64,000 nt of DNA. Origin: Myotis daubentonii (taxonomy: Eukaryota > Chordata > Mammalia > Chiroptera > Vespertilionidae). Shown here in pieces: positions 1-10,445 of the stretch. Positions within the stretch are counted from its first letter, which is position 1, and every line of letters begins with the position of its first letter. Made by a program: the position numbers and the translations under genes. Location of the stretch: positions 144,009,549-144,073,548 of the forward strand of contig NC_081840.1 in NCBI RefSeq assembly GCF_963259705.1, written 5' to 3'. Below the pieces are notes generated by a model, which did no database searches, was not told the DNA's origin, and saw nothing but the letters and a program-made list of their open reading frames with translations.

Positions 1-31
1 TAAAAATGTATTTTACTTTTTTCCTTAATAG

Positions 32-65
32 TACATGAGATGTCTGAAGAAGAGTCTTTATACAG
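32..65 (+). CDS. Candidate 34-nt exon upstream of the exon array
   Basis: A T-rich tract ending in AG at 30-31 is followed by 34 open bases and a GTAGGA donor at 66. Read with two leading bases it encodes about ten residues (HEMSEEESLY) and ends in phase 2, which is exactly the phase required by the 52-nt exon at 3146. The exon is so short that chance occurrence is possible. The phase agreement and acidic, coiled-coil-like composition are the only support. Confidence 0.45.
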
Positions 66-488
66 GTAGGATTTTGTGGATTTTTAAAAACAATATTTTA
101 CCTAAAGGAATACTAAGAAAAGAATCTAACAGTTCTAGAGTAGTCAACTATTGGCTAGAGATGGCCCTATATTATGTAACTAACCTGTGTTATTTAGTCA
201 TCACAATAACTTTCAAAGTAGCTGTGCTATTGTAATAATTAGGCAAATTTTTATTAATGTGGTAACTGTGGTGCAGGGAGGTGGAGGAATTGACACCTGA
301 TTCTATAGTTACCATGTGTCCACCAGTTTGACTTCCAAATCTATTCCGTTGTTCCTCAACATGTCTGATAAATTCCTTTGTAGCACTGGCTTGAGATAGA
401 GATGCGAATCAGATAACTCAGAAAGCAAATCTGATTGTGTGTTAACTCTGATTTAGAGTTTTTCTAAAAGACCTAGTTAGTCCAAGCA
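66..488. other. Intron, unique AT-rich sequence
   Basis: Intronic sequence between the candidate first exon and the Ves pair. I see no gene, RNA or recognisable repeat here. Confidence 0.5.
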
Positions 489-505
489 CTTACCTTACTA
501 TTCTT

Positions 506-953
506 TTTTCTAATATATTTTAATGATTTTTTAGTATATTTCATTGATTTTTTACAGAGAGGAAGGGAGAGAGATAGAGAGTTAGAAACATCGATGAGAG
601 AGAAACATAGATCAGCTGCCTCATGCACACACCCCACTGGGGATGTGCCCGCAACCCAGGTACATGCCCTTGACCGGAATCGAACCTGGGACCTTTCAGT
701 CCACAGGCCAACACTCTATCCACTGAGCCAAACCGGTTTCGGCAATTTTAATGATTTTTTTATAGAGAGGAAGGGAGAGAGATAGAAAGTTAGAAACATA
801 GATGAGAGAGAAACATTGATCAGCTGCCTCTTGCATACTCCCTACTGGGGATTTGCCCGCAACCAAGGCACATGCCCTTGACCGGAATCGAACATGGGAC
901 CCTTGAGTCCGCAGGCTGATGCTCTATCATCCACTGAGCCAAATCGGTTAGGG
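506..953 (-). mobile_element. Two Ves SINEs head to tail inside one target-site duplication
   Basis: Two minus-strand Ves SINEs lie in tandem (about 506-743 and 744-953). Each reads, on the minus strand, from a tRNA-like head containing AACCGGTTT and a B-box-like GGTTCGATTCCGGTCAAGGGC to a pyrimidine-rich tail. The pair is flanked once by cttaccttactattctt at 489-505 and again at 954-970, with no duplication between the copies. This fits one insertion event of a dimer, or a second copy landing in the tail of the first. Confidence 0.85.
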
Positions 954-970
954 CTTACCTTACTATTCTT

Positions 971-1356
971 GACAATTGTAGTGGTATCAGTAAATAGAAC
1001 CTTTTTCTTCCCACCAAATCTACTAGGGTTTATAGCAGTTAGCTATGGCCACAGAACCAAAGAGTTTACCTAAGCAAGGCCTGGTTAAGTTAAAATGATA
1101 TCTTTACATCTTGTAATGAATTATTCATCTGTAAGTAGAGAATGTCTATGTATAAACCCTGTTATCTTAATTAAATTCAGCAGGTACTTAGAGGATATCT
1201 CCATTTGATTTCTTTATTTATTGTCTTCCCAGTCTGGTTTTCTATTCAGGCTAGTACCTCAGCATAGTTGTATGAGGTTTTTTCATTGTTGCTATACACT
1301 ATCTTAATTCTCCCATGACTTCTTGACTTTAAAATTTTTTATTCTCTATTTTTTTG
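971..1356. other. Intron, no recognised feature
   Basis: Intronic sequence between Ves insertions. No exon-like or repeat signal was recognised. Confidence 0.45.
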
Positions 1357-1373
1357 GACGTTTCTTTCTTTCT

Positions 1374-1588
1374 TTTTTTTAAATATGTTTTATTGATTTT
1401 TTAAAGAGAAGAAGGGAGAGAGATAGTTAGAAACATCGATGTGAGAGAAACATTGATCAGCTGCCTCCCGCACATCTCCTACTGGGGATGTGCCCACAAC
1501 CCAGGTACATGCCCTTGACTGGAATCGAACCTGGGACCCTTCAATCCACAGGCCGACGCTCTATCTACTGAGCCAAAACAATTTCGGC
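1374..1588 (-). mobile_element. Ves SINE
   Basis: Minus-strand tRNA-derived SINE: the T-rich tail (TTTATTGATTTTTT) comes first in plus coordinates and the tRNA-like head ends at about 1588. It is flanked by imperfect copies of ggac(a/g)tttcttt, consistent with a target-site duplication. Confidence 0.85.
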
Positions 1589-1589
1589 A

Positions 1590-2655
1590 GGACATTTCTT
1601 TCATTGTGTAATTTTTTTTTTCCAATTCTGCCACATATGGTGTTCTCCATTTTTCTATAGACAGAATCAAAGGCACAAAGAATTTCAGGAATTTAAGAAA
1701 GCCTAGAAATTAATTAAACACAATTCCCTCTAGCTCTTCAACCAGTGTTTAATGTCCTGGCCAAGTGGTTGGTTGCATGGAGTATTAGAAATTCAAAGAT
1801 TTTAAAATGACTTATTGGGGTATAGTAAAGGTTGGAACTGACTTGTAAATTCAGGTTGATGAGTGTAATACTCTTCCTTCTTTATCATTCTGCAGGTGAG
1901 GTTCAAAATACAAATATGGGGAGTGGGCAGTGAATGCAGTCAATAGAAGATAAGAATGGCTTTAGAAGGGGAATCCCAGGTTTCAAGAGGAACAACACTG
2001 GGTTGTGATTGGAATAGAGTTTTAGAATGCAGATGGAGATAAGACAAGTTAAAGATACATTTTAAGAAGGAAGGCCACATGATTTGGCAGATTAAAATAT
2101 TGGGCTCAAGGATCTCCTGAGGAGGTTGTTGTTCTCCTGTTTATATGTTTAATTGGAGGAGCTAGGAACATTCAAGGTTTCTTTAGAATGATATTTAAAA
2201 AAATTGGAGGCTCTGGAAAGATTCTTTTGATCACAAATACAACTATGGTCTCATCAACCTGAACTCTGACTCACAGAGTGGAGCTTAGGTTCCCTGGAGT
2301 CCTAGGGGATGGGAGATGGCTGAACTACATAGATCTATGGCCCAAGGCAGGTGTCTTCTGTCCTCTACCTGTTTTCCAATTAGCTGATGTGACTCCCATG
2401 TATACACAGAGGGTTGAGTAAGAGTAAGACTAGATGTCAAATCACAAATGGAGTTGGGTGACACACCTGTGTTATAAGTTGATCACTCAGACTTCCTTTA
2501 TTTTCTTTTCCAAGAGCAAGGGAAACAGAGAGCTCCTATTCTTGGTCTTTTGATCCCATGCTTGTTTCATGAGTCTGTGCCTTCATAAGCTGAAGATTTA
2601 AATGTTGGAGACTGCATGGAGCCTGCAAAAGTGTGATGTGGGAGTGGGAAGGCTA
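1590..2655. other. Intron, unique sequence before the array
   Basis: No gene or clear repeat is visible. Similarity to the later array units begins only at about 2657, so this stretch lies outside the amplified segment. Confidence 0.5.
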
Positions 2656-3145
2656 ACACCATATATATATGCATTTGAATATTTAATTTCCCACCATTTC
2701 AGAGAACTTCCTGTAGGGCTTGAGGGTTAATGGAAGGAATGGGATCTCCTTAATAAGTGGTTTCCATGCTAAAGAAACAAGAATGCATTTTTGACTGACA
2801 TCGCTTAGTCTTTGAACCAGGGACAGATGATGAGGAAGGAACAATGTATCTTCCTGCCTTAATTTGGGTCATCAGATGTGTTCTAGTTCAGGGAATAAAA
2901 GTTATGTCAGCCAGTAAGTGGTGAAAACCAATTAATCCTAGTCAGCGTGTGTCCATTAAATAGTTCATAGGCTGGGAGAGGTCACAGCAGAAGTAGATAA
3001 CTAAAAGCTTTATTCAAACATAGGCCTAGTGTTAATTATATAAAGAATCTTTATTTGATACACAGAAAGCTGATCTTTCACTGAAAATTTTGTTTTGTTT
3101 GTTTCTTTAAAATGAATTCCCTCATTTGTGCTGTGGATTTTTCAG

Positions 3146-3197
3146 CAAACGTCGCATTGCTGTTGCATGTCCTACATCAGACAACTTAGTCTTCAAG
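3146..3197 (+). CDS. ANKRD26-like: Array exon, unit 1, 52 nt (KRRIAVACPT)
   Basis: The acceptor TTTTTCAG ends at 3145 and the donor GTAAAG starts at 3198. The exon starts with one base that completes a split codon (phase 2) and then encodes KRRIAVACPTSDNLVFK, ending in phase 0. Paralogous exons at 10003 and 23054 have the same length, splice sites and nearly the same peptide. I do not know a function for this short segment. Its invariance across three units, compared with more diverged flanking intron, suggests the coding sequence is or recently was constrained. Confidence 0.72.
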
Positions 3198-3349
3198 GTA
3201 AAGTGCTCTCTTGTGGAATTGATTTTCTTGCTCTCAATTGAATTTTGTGTAACACTTACTCTTAAAATTTCCTAGTGGCCTTTCCTATCATTGTTTTATG
3301 TTTGCAATGTAAAATTAGGCTTTTCATAGTTAAATCCTCCAGCAAGGAA

Positions 3350-3390
3350 ATATTTGTTTGTTTTATTGATTTTAGAGAGAGTGGAAGGGG

Positions 3391-3426
<36 letters not shown>

Positions 3427-3580
3427 TGATGTGAGAAACAAACATTGATTAGCTGCCTCCTGCATGGTCCACAATAGGGATTGAACTGATAACTTGGGAA
3501 TATTGAAATGGGAATTGAACCTGTGACCCTTCAGTGCATGGGTGGACACTCCAAACACTGTGACCCACAGGCCACAGTGC
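3350..3580 (-). mobile_element. Old Ves-type SINE with (GA)n tract, array-shared
   Basis: Diverged minus-strand tRNA-like SINE containing a GA tract at about 3395-3421. It occupies the same place 3' of the 52-nt exon in units 2 and 3, so it predates array amplification. The GA tract is shortest in this unit. Confidence 0.7.
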
Positions 3581-3919
3581 AAAATATATTTACTTTATTG
3601 TATGATTCCTTTTATATGCAATTGCCCCAATAAGTGAGTCCATTGAAGCAGACATCAGACAAGTGTTTGACAGAGACTGGGTAGGGGAATGGAGATTTCC
3701 TATTTCATGAGAATGAGGTTCCCTTCTGGAGTGATGAAGGGTTTTGGAACCAAATAGAGGTGATCAGTGCACAACATGGTACATGTGCCAAATGCTTCTG
3801 GATTTTTCACTTTAAAATGGTTGATGTTCATTGAAGATAAATCACTAAGAAAAGAATACTGTCATAATCAATCAATAGAATTAAGATCATGTCACACACC
3901 TTTTAAAATAATCCAATAG

Positions 3920-4073
3920 GCCCTTGGGCGGCAAACCACGGCTCTGGAGCTACAAGCGGTTCTTTGGCCCCTTGAGTGTGGGTCTTCCACAAAATACCGC
4001 CATACTCAAGGGGCCAAAGAGCCACATGTGGCTCATGAGCTGCGGTTTGCCGAGCCGTAAGTTTGCCGACCAC
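3920..4073. mobile_element. Non-autonomous hAT relic with arms in inverted orientation
   Basis: The ends read GGCGGCAAACC... and ...GGTTTGCCGACCAC, and two inverted arms contain CCTTGAGTGTGG and ACTCAAGGGGCCAAAGAGCC. This matches the terminal pattern of the hAT elements of vesper bats. It is flanked by tccaatag (3912-3919) and ttcattag (4074-4081), a plausible 8-bp hAT target-site duplication with two mismatches. Units 2 (near 10790) and 3 (near 23855) have the uninterrupted tccaataggctcattt, so they are natural empty sites. Confidence 0.75.
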
Positions 4074-4834
4074 TTCATTAGGCTCATTTAAATCATGTCT
4101 TCTGGTAAAGGTTACATTGTTAATTTGAGATTTTTCTTATTTCTTGAGATAGGCCTGTACTGCTGTGAGTTTCCCTCTTAGAAATGTTTTCATGATGTCC
4201 CATAGATTTTTAGTTGTCATGTTCTCATTTCATTTGTGTCAAGGTATCTTTTGATTTCTTCCTTGATCTCATTTTTAACCCAGTCACTTCTCTGAACTCT
4301 CCAAGTGTTTGTGTGTTTTTAGGGTTTTTTTTTTTTTTTCTCAAATTGATTTCTTGTTGGATACCATTGTGCTTGGAGAAGATGTGTAAAATGATTTCAA
4401 TCTTTTTAAATTTACTGAGGCTTGTTTTATGGCTTTACTCGTGGTCTAGTTTGGAAATTATTCCATGTACACTTGAAGAAAATTTATACCCTGCAAGTTT
4501 AGGGTAATAACACTCTGAAAATAAAAATGAAATGCATCAGGTAAAATATGTCCTTAAAGGTGCTGTTATCTTCATGATTTTTTTGGTAAGATCTATTCTT
4601 TGATGTCAACGGAGAATTTAATATTTTAGCTATGATGGTATCAATATTTGCTTTATGGATTGAAGTGCTCCTGTTTATAAATGTAATTTCTTCTTGTTAG
4701 ATTGATCCCATATCATTATGCAATGGCCCCTTTTGTCTCTTTCTATAGTCTTAGATGTAACTTCTATTTTGTCTGAAATAAGTATTGCTATCCCAGCTTT
4801 TGCTGTTGTTTGCATTTAAAAATATTTAAGAAAT

Positions 4835-5062
4835 ATATTTTATTTTATTTTTTAAATACATTTTTATTGATTTCAGGGAGAGTAAGGGAGAGGGATAAAG
4901 AGCTCTAAACATCAAGAAGAGAGAAACATCCATCCTCTGCCTTCTTCATGCCTGCTTCTGAGGATTTGGCCTGTATTCCGGGCGTGTGCCCTGACCAGGC
5001 TGGTAACCTCTTGTTTCTTAGGTAGACACTTTCCTGTTGAGCAATACCGGCCACGGGAATAT
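4835..5062 (-). mobile_element. Old Ves-type SINE in unit 1
   Basis: Diverged SINE with a TTTATTGATTTCAGGGAGAG tail and a degraded tRNA-like head ending near CAATACCGGCC. An orthologous copy lies at about 11770-11955 in unit 2, so it predates that duplication. Confidence 0.6.
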
Positions 5063-5069
5063 TTTTTAA

Positions 5070-5265
5070 GTGAATTTGTATTTATTGATTTGAGAGAGAG
5101 AGAGAGAAAAGGATAGACAGAAAAAGGAAGAAACATTGATTTGTTGCTCCACTTATTTATGCATTCATTGGTTGCTTCTTATATATCCCTGATGAGAGAT
5201 TAAACCCACAAAGTTGGTACATTGGGCCAACACTCTAACCAAATGAGACACCAGACTAGGGCCCT
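5070..5265 (-). mobile_element. Old Ves-related SINE in unit 1
   Basis: Diverged minus-strand SINE with a TTTATTGATTTGAGAGAGA tail and a CCAACACTCTAACC head remnant. It is shared with unit 2 at about 11965-12178. Confidence 0.6.
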
Positions 5266-6052
5266 TTTTGTTTGTATTTTCAGGAAATATCTTTCTCCTT
5301 CTTTTTCCTTTCAGTATGTGTGTATCTTTTTCTGAAGTTGTTCTTTTGTAGATGGCACATATAAGGATCTTGTTTTCTTAGCCATCCATTTAACTCTGTC
5401 TTTTGATGGGAGCTTTTAAGACATATATGCCTCCTGCTGGGCATTTACAGGGATTATTGATAGGTACTGGCTTATTGCTATTTTATTCTTTAAAATTATG
5501 TCCCCTGCCTTTTTCTTTTGCATTTTATATAGAAGCCACTTTAACATTTCCCATGATATTGTCTCTTTTTTTGTGTGTGTGATGAACTTCTTTAGGTTAC
5601 CTAGGAAGCTCTTTATCTCCTCCTCAATTAGAAATGATACCTTTGATGAGTAGAGTAGTCTTGGTTGTAGGTCCTACTGTTTTATCACTTTGAATATTTT
5701 GTACCAGTAACTATCAGCCTGAAATGTTTCTGTTGAGAAAGCATCTAATAGACTTATGGGGACTCCCTTATTGGGTGCTATCTGGTTTTCCCTCTCTGCT
5801 TCTAAGATCGCCTTTTCTTTAAGCTTTTCCATCTTAATTACAAAGTGTCTTGTTTGGGACTCTCTTTGCATCCTGCACTTGTGTGTCCTCTTCTTCACCA
5901 GGCTAAGGAAGTTTTCAGTCATTATTTTCTCAAATAGGTTCTTAATTTTTGCTCTTGTTTGCCTCCTTCTGGTGTGCCTATGGACATTGCTATGTTTTCT
6001 GTTATCCAAGAAATTTCTTAAACTAGTTTAATTAAGAAAAATAATATATATA

Positions 6053-6487
6053 CTAGAGGCCCAGTGCACAAAATTCATGCACTAGAGGGGGTTCCTTCAG
6101 CCTGGCCTGCACCCTCTCCAATCCGGGACTCCTCAGGGGATGTCTTACTGCCGGTTTAGGCCCGATTCTGCAGTTGGACTTTCCTCTCGCAATCCAGGAC
6201 AGCGTACTCCTAACCACTCACCTGCCTGCTTGCCTGATTGCCCCTAAACACTCTGCCTGCCTGCCTGCCTGATCATTTCTAACCCCTTTGCCTTCCTGCC
6301 TGATGCCCCTAACCTCACTTCCCTGCCATCCTGATCGCCCCAAACCACTCTCTCCCACTTGCCTAATAACCCCTTCTGCCTTGGCCCCCGCCACTGTGGC
6401 TTTGTCCGGAAGGATATCCAAAAGGAAGTCTGGAAGATGTGCGGTCTATCCAGTCTAATTACCATATTATCCTTTTATTAGTATAGA
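6053..6487 (-). mobile_element. HeliBat-type non-autonomous Helitron, complete
   Basis: In minus orientation the element starts TCTATACTAATAAAAGG and ends with the hairpin GTGCATGAATTTTGTGCAC, then GGCCTCTAG. The host bases are A before TC and T after CTAG, which is the Helitron rule of insertion between A and T with no target duplication. The interior holds short GGCAGGCAG and GATCAGGC repeats. It encodes no helicase, so it must have been moved in trans. Confidence 0.88.
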
Positions 6488-6856
6488 TACTTTCATAAAA
6501 GTATCTCTTCTTTATATATACTTTTATAAAAGTATGTGTGCTTTTATAAAATTATATATATTGCTGCTCTAATTGGTTGCTTCCTGCTATATTCTCTTCT
6601 AAGTCAAAGATTCTATGCTTCATCTTCTCTGCTATGATTCTTTCTTGTGTTTTCTTCATTTCAGATATTATTTCTTCATTTCTGAGTGGATATTTTTTAT
6701 GACTTATTAACCCATTTTCATACATACTGTCTCCTTGTTGAAGTTCTCACTATGTTCCTTGAGCATCTTTGTACCCATGTTTTTGAACTCTGTATGTGGT
6801 GCTTATCTTGCCTCGATTTCATTTATTGGTTTTTTTCTGGGGATTTTTCCTGTTTC

Positions 6857-7765
6857 TTAATTAGAGCACATTTCTTTTTCTTCCCATTTAAGCTTTCCCT
6901 CTATATTTGTTTCCATGAATATGGGTAGATGTTCTTTGCCTCCAAGTCTTGGAAAAATGGCCTTCTGTATTAGGTGTTTTGTCAGGCTCATTGGAACATA
7001 CTTTCTGATCACCAGAGCTAAGAGCTCCAGGAATGTCACTTGTGTGTGATGTGAGCCCTCTTTTGTAGAGTGTTGATGTTGGTCTATTAGTGGATGGTGT
7101 TGCTGCTCAGGATGGCTGACCACAGTATACAAGCTGCTGTGTGATGGCTGACCCAATGTTGAGTAATTCACACCAGTGTGGTGTGGCGCGTGCCAAGACC
7201 TTCCTTTCAGTGTTTGGCTTGTGGAGATAATTGGTTCATGCTCTGTAGCTCCCCACTGGAGCCTCTTGATATGGGGGTGGTGGGCACTCTGTTGTAAGTC
7301 AATGTCAGTCTTTGCCTGTGATTTTTCCCGAGCAACCTGTATGGAGCTACAGAGTGATGCAGTGTTTGTGACAGCCTCTTCTAGGCCTAGGTGCGCCAGG
7401 GAGGGGCCAAGCTGCACAGCAATGCCTCCTTCTCCCAGCACCAAGCCCTTGAGGCAACTAAGAACAAAGCCCAAGTCACTCTGAGTTCCTCTTCTGCCTA
7501 CCAGCTTTCTGTTGGGGTCAATCACTGAAAGAGCACCCATTGGTATATGAGTCCCAAGAGATAAGTGAGTCACCAGGTAGGTGTGAATGGTGCTTACCAT
7601 GTTGACAGTTTGAAACTCAATTTCATTTCTGATTGTGAGGCCCCTCAGCAAAAGTCCCAGCATACACAAATACCAGCCACCACCACTGGGTACCCATGGA
7701 CGTAATGGTTTGATGGAACCTAAGAGACTCTTTGGGGTAAGGCCAGCAGAATTCATCAGGCCCAA
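6857..7765 (-). other. 302-codon open frame in the 5' region of an old L1
   Basis: A 909-nt frame is open on the minus strand in the 5' non-coding part of the old L1, where other L1 frames in the same element are broken. The middle of the predicted peptide (THIPMGALSVIDPNRKLVG) recurs in frames of 137 codons in unit 2 (20035-20448) and 146 codons in unit 3 (28471-28911). It may be chance openness in GC-richer sequence, or a remnant of an extra L1 5' frame. I recognise no protein family. Confidence 0.4.
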
Positions 7766-7829
7766 AATACCAAGATTTGGTCTGAAATTAGGGGAACATT
7801 ACTCACTTTCCAAAATTGTACTTTAACTA

Positions 7830-8401
7830 ACAATTCATTGGCTTCATTCTGCTCCAATGTTGTAGTATATTGGTTCATATTTTTATAAAATTCCACCAGT
7901 TTTGATTTTAAAGATCTTTTAAAAATTGTAAAAGGCATTTTGGGAAACAATAGCTTCATGAAGAAAGAGGAAAGTTTCCTATTTGCTACTGAGGCACAAT
8001 TTCACAACTTCTAAATCAATCTGTGTAATGCAAGACCAAGGTAGCAAAGACAAAAGTCGGAAATTTGGCATCTTTGCCATTTTAGTTCATTGTCTCTGAT
8101 AGATAAATGGGATGAGGTTGAGAAGGGGAAATGTCAGGTAGCAAAGAGTGGATATAATGTGAATAGGTGCACAAAATTAAGAAAGCCCTTTTAAAAATCT
8201 GGGTAATCCCTCGCCTATACAGAAACAGATAGGAAACAGAATTTACAATTTCAATGACCTGTTATGATAAAATTAAACATTCACAATATTTTTATTGATT
8301 CAAGTCATAGCAATTTCATTACTGTAATAAAATTAATGAAAATATAACTTTTGAATGAATAAGGTGATAACAATAATAGTAATATCAAACTTTCATCAAA
8401 G
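7830..8401. other. Intron before the exon cluster, unit 1, with exon relic
   Basis: Intron shared by all three units. At about 8330-8363 it holds a relic of the 3' end of a 177-nt exon (AATTAATGAAAAT... GAATAAG followed by a GTGATA donor-like site). Unit 2 (21205-21242) and unit 3 (29650-29686) carry the same relic, so the small exon cluster once had a further copy. Confidence 0.55.
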
Positions 8402-8578
8402 GTTGAAGAAGAGGAGGAAGTGAAAAGTAGAAAAAGGGAAACGTCAAAAAGCATGCATGATGGTGCTGATGATGACGGTAACAATGGTGGACTGAGTCAG
8501 CACAGCAACAGGGAACAAAGTGATAACCAGCAGCCAAAAGATAACATTAATGAGAATGCAGTCATTTTAATGAATAAG
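8402..8578 (+). CDS. ANKRD26-like: Array exon, unit 1, 177 nt
   Basis: The acceptor CATCAAAG ends at 8401 and the donor GTAATA starts at 8579. The exon is 59 whole codons in phase 0-0. The peptide is hydrophilic and acidic: a lysine/glutamate start, a KRETSKSMHDGADDD segment and an INENAVILMNK end. The KREVSENxxDGAD-type motif is, to my knowledge, typical of the linker before the coiled coil in CCDC144/POTE/ANKRD26-family proteins. No transmembrane or enzymatic motif is present. Paralogues are at 21280, 21566 and 29719. Confidence 0.75.
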
Positions 8579-8687
8579 GTAATAACAAACCCAAATGATA
8601 AAAGACAAGTGACAGAACTAATGACAACACACTCCTTTTAATGAATAAGGTAATAACAATATCCTCAATATCAAACTTTCATCAAAG

Positions 8688-8851
8688 GTTGAAGAACAAG
8701 AGAAAAAGTCAAGTAGTAAAAGGGAAGTGTCAGATAACATGCATGATGGTGCTGAAGAAAACAGTGACAATGTTGGTGTGAGGCAGAAAGGCAACATGGA
8801 ACAAAGTGAGAAGCAGCAGGTTCCTATTAAGGAGAAAGAAAATTCTCATAG
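8688..8851 (+). CDS. ANKRD26-like: Array exon, unit 1, 164 nt
   Basis: The acceptor CATCAAAG ends at 8687 and the donor GTAAGC starts at 8852. The exon starts in phase 0 and leaves two bases (AG), which the next 52-nt exon completes. It repeats the plan of the 177-nt exon (KREVSDNMHDGAEENSDN) but ends differently (KEKENSH). It begins 286 bases after the 177-nt exon, the same period seen in the other units, showing that the two exon types arose by local tandem duplication. Confidence 0.75.
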
Positions 8852-9290
8852 GTAAGCCTATAGCAGTATTTAGCAGTAGGTAATTATTCTTTTCCTATAA
8901 AACCAATTCCAATTTCAGCTGATATTCATGATTTACAGATTAACATTTATGCTAGATAGAACCTTGCCTGCTGATCAGAAAACAATGCATATCAACAAAC
9001 AATGAGATACCATTTTTTGAACATAAAATGATAATTATTAAATTTAAAAAATAAAAACAGAATGGCCATGAGAGGAAAAAGGCATTCTCCTGTACTATTG
9101 GTAGATGAAATGAGCACATCTTTTTAGAAGGGTAATTGAGCTTGTTTCAAAAATTCAAGTATGTCGTTCCTTTCCCAATAGCTTCACTTCCAGAACTAGA
9201 TCCTACATGAAAACATAACTTGTATAAACATACACATATGCAGCCTAGGGACATTCATTTTATGTTATTATGTGTATAAAACATACAGTA
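8852..9290. other. Intron, tail of unit 1
   Basis: Sequence shared with units 2 (22007-22440) and 3 (30168-30600). No coding or RNA signal was seen. Confidence 0.5.
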
Positions 9291-9711
9291 GGTCAGTACA
9301 TATGTATATATGTAATATTACAGAGGCTAACAACATATACTTTTGTTCTTTGGCATTTGGACATTTAACTTTCCACCATTTCAGGGAAATTACTGTGTGG
9401 TTTGAGGGAGAAAGGAAGGAGTAGGATCTCCTTAATAAGTGGTTTCCATGCAAAAAAAAAGCAAGACTGCCATTTTTGGCTGAGATCAATTAGTCTTTGA
9501 ACCAGGGACAGATGATGAGGAAGGAACAATATATCTTCCAGCCTTAATTTGGGCCATCAGATGTGTTCCACTTCAGGGAATAAAAGTTCTGTGAGCCAAT
9601 AAGTAGTGAAAAAAAATTACTCCAAATCAGAGTGTGCTTGTTAAATACTTCATAGGCTGGGAGAGGTGACAGCAGAAGTAGATAACTAAAAGTTTTTTAA
9701 AACTTAGGCCC

Positions 9712-9877
9712 TTGCCCTAACTGGTTTGGCTCATTGGATTGAGTGTCAGCCTGCGGACTCAAGGGTCCCAGTTTGGAGTCCAGTCAAGGGCATGTATCTT
9801 GGTTGTGTGCACATCCGCAGTAGGGAGTGTGCAGTAGGCAGCTGATAGATGTTTCTCTATCATCGTTGTTTCTAAAA
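9712..9877 (+). mobile_element. Ves SINE private to unit 2
   Basis: Plus-strand SINE beginning TTGCCCTAACTGGTTTGGCTC and ending near TCATCGTTGTTTCT, with a short tail. It splits the sequence that reads ATAGGCCTAGTGTTAATTAT in units 1 and 3, so the insertion followed duplication. Confidence 0.82.
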
Positions 9878-10002
9878 TATAGGCCCAATGTTAATTATAT
9901 AAAGAATCTTTATTTGATATACAGAAAGCTGATATTTCACTGAAAATTTTGTTGCCCTTTTTAAAGACATGGATTCTCTCATTGGTGCTGTGGATTTTAC
10001 AG

Positions 10003-10054
10003 GAAACGTCGTATTGCTGTTGCATGTCCTACATCAGACACTGTAGTCTTCAAG
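10003..10054 (+). CDS. ANKRD26-like: Array exon, unit 2, 52 nt
   Basis: The acceptor GATTTTACAG ends at 10002 and the donor GTAACG starts at 10055. Phase is 2 in, 0 out. The peptide is KRRIAVACPTSDTVVFK, two residues different from unit 1. The split codon at its start becomes arginine (AG+G) rather than serine (AG+C) in units 1 and 3. Confidence 0.7.
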
Positions 10055-10204
10055 GTAACGTGCTCTCTTGTGAAATTAACTTTCTTGCTCTCAATTGAAT
10101 TTTGTGTAACACTTACCCTTAACATTTCCTAGTGGCCTTCCTATCATTGTTTTATGTTTGCAATGCAAAATTTGTCTTTTTATAGTTAAATCCTCAAGCT
10201 GGAA

Positions 10205-10244
10205 AATGTTTTATTGATTTTAGAGAGACTAGATTGATGGGGGG

Positions 10245-10292
<48 letters not shown>

Positions 10293-10445
10293 TTGATGTG
10301 AGTGAAAGACATTGATTGGCTGCTGCCTGCAAGGAGGATGGTCCCCGACAGGGATTTGTCTGACAAACTCTATATATTCCCTGACTGGGAACTGAACCTA
10401 TGACCATCAGTGCATGGGATGATGCTCCATCCATGGAGCCCCACA
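10205..10445 (-). mobile_element. Old Ves-type SINE with (GA)n, unit 2
   Basis: Counterpart of the unit 1 copy at 3350. The GA tract (about 10248-10288) is longer than in unit 1. Confidence 0.65.

Larger units (their letters stand above)
4105..7800 (-). mobile_element. Old LINE-1 (ORF2 start, ORF1, 5' region), unit 1
   Basis: A minus-strand L1 runs from the ORF2 endonuclease region (about 4105-5560) through an ORF1 relic (about 5670-6010, with a conserved FSTETFQA-like stretch) into a 5' non-coding region (about 6600-7800). It is interrupted by two old SINEs and a HeliBat element. The same L1, with the same truncation, sits in units 2 and 3. All L1 frames are broken except one long frame in the 5' region (6857-7765). 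Confidence 0.72.
2657..9340 (+). repeat. Tandem array unit 1 (intron-exon segment)
   Basis: First of three paralogous segments. It holds the 52-nt exon (3146), an old Ves with a GA tract (3350), an old minus-strand L1 (about 4105-7800), and the 177-nt and 164-nt exons (8402, 8688). The same landmarks recur in order in units 2 and 3. Unit-specific changes here are a hAT relic at 3920 and a HeliBat element at 6053. Confidence 0.8.

Noticed and set aside
541..953. tRNA gene-like sequences (A/B-box and GGTTCGAATC type motifs) in this and other Ves copies
   Set aside because: They are the tRNA-derived heads of SINEs with SINE bodies and tails, not folded tRNA genes.
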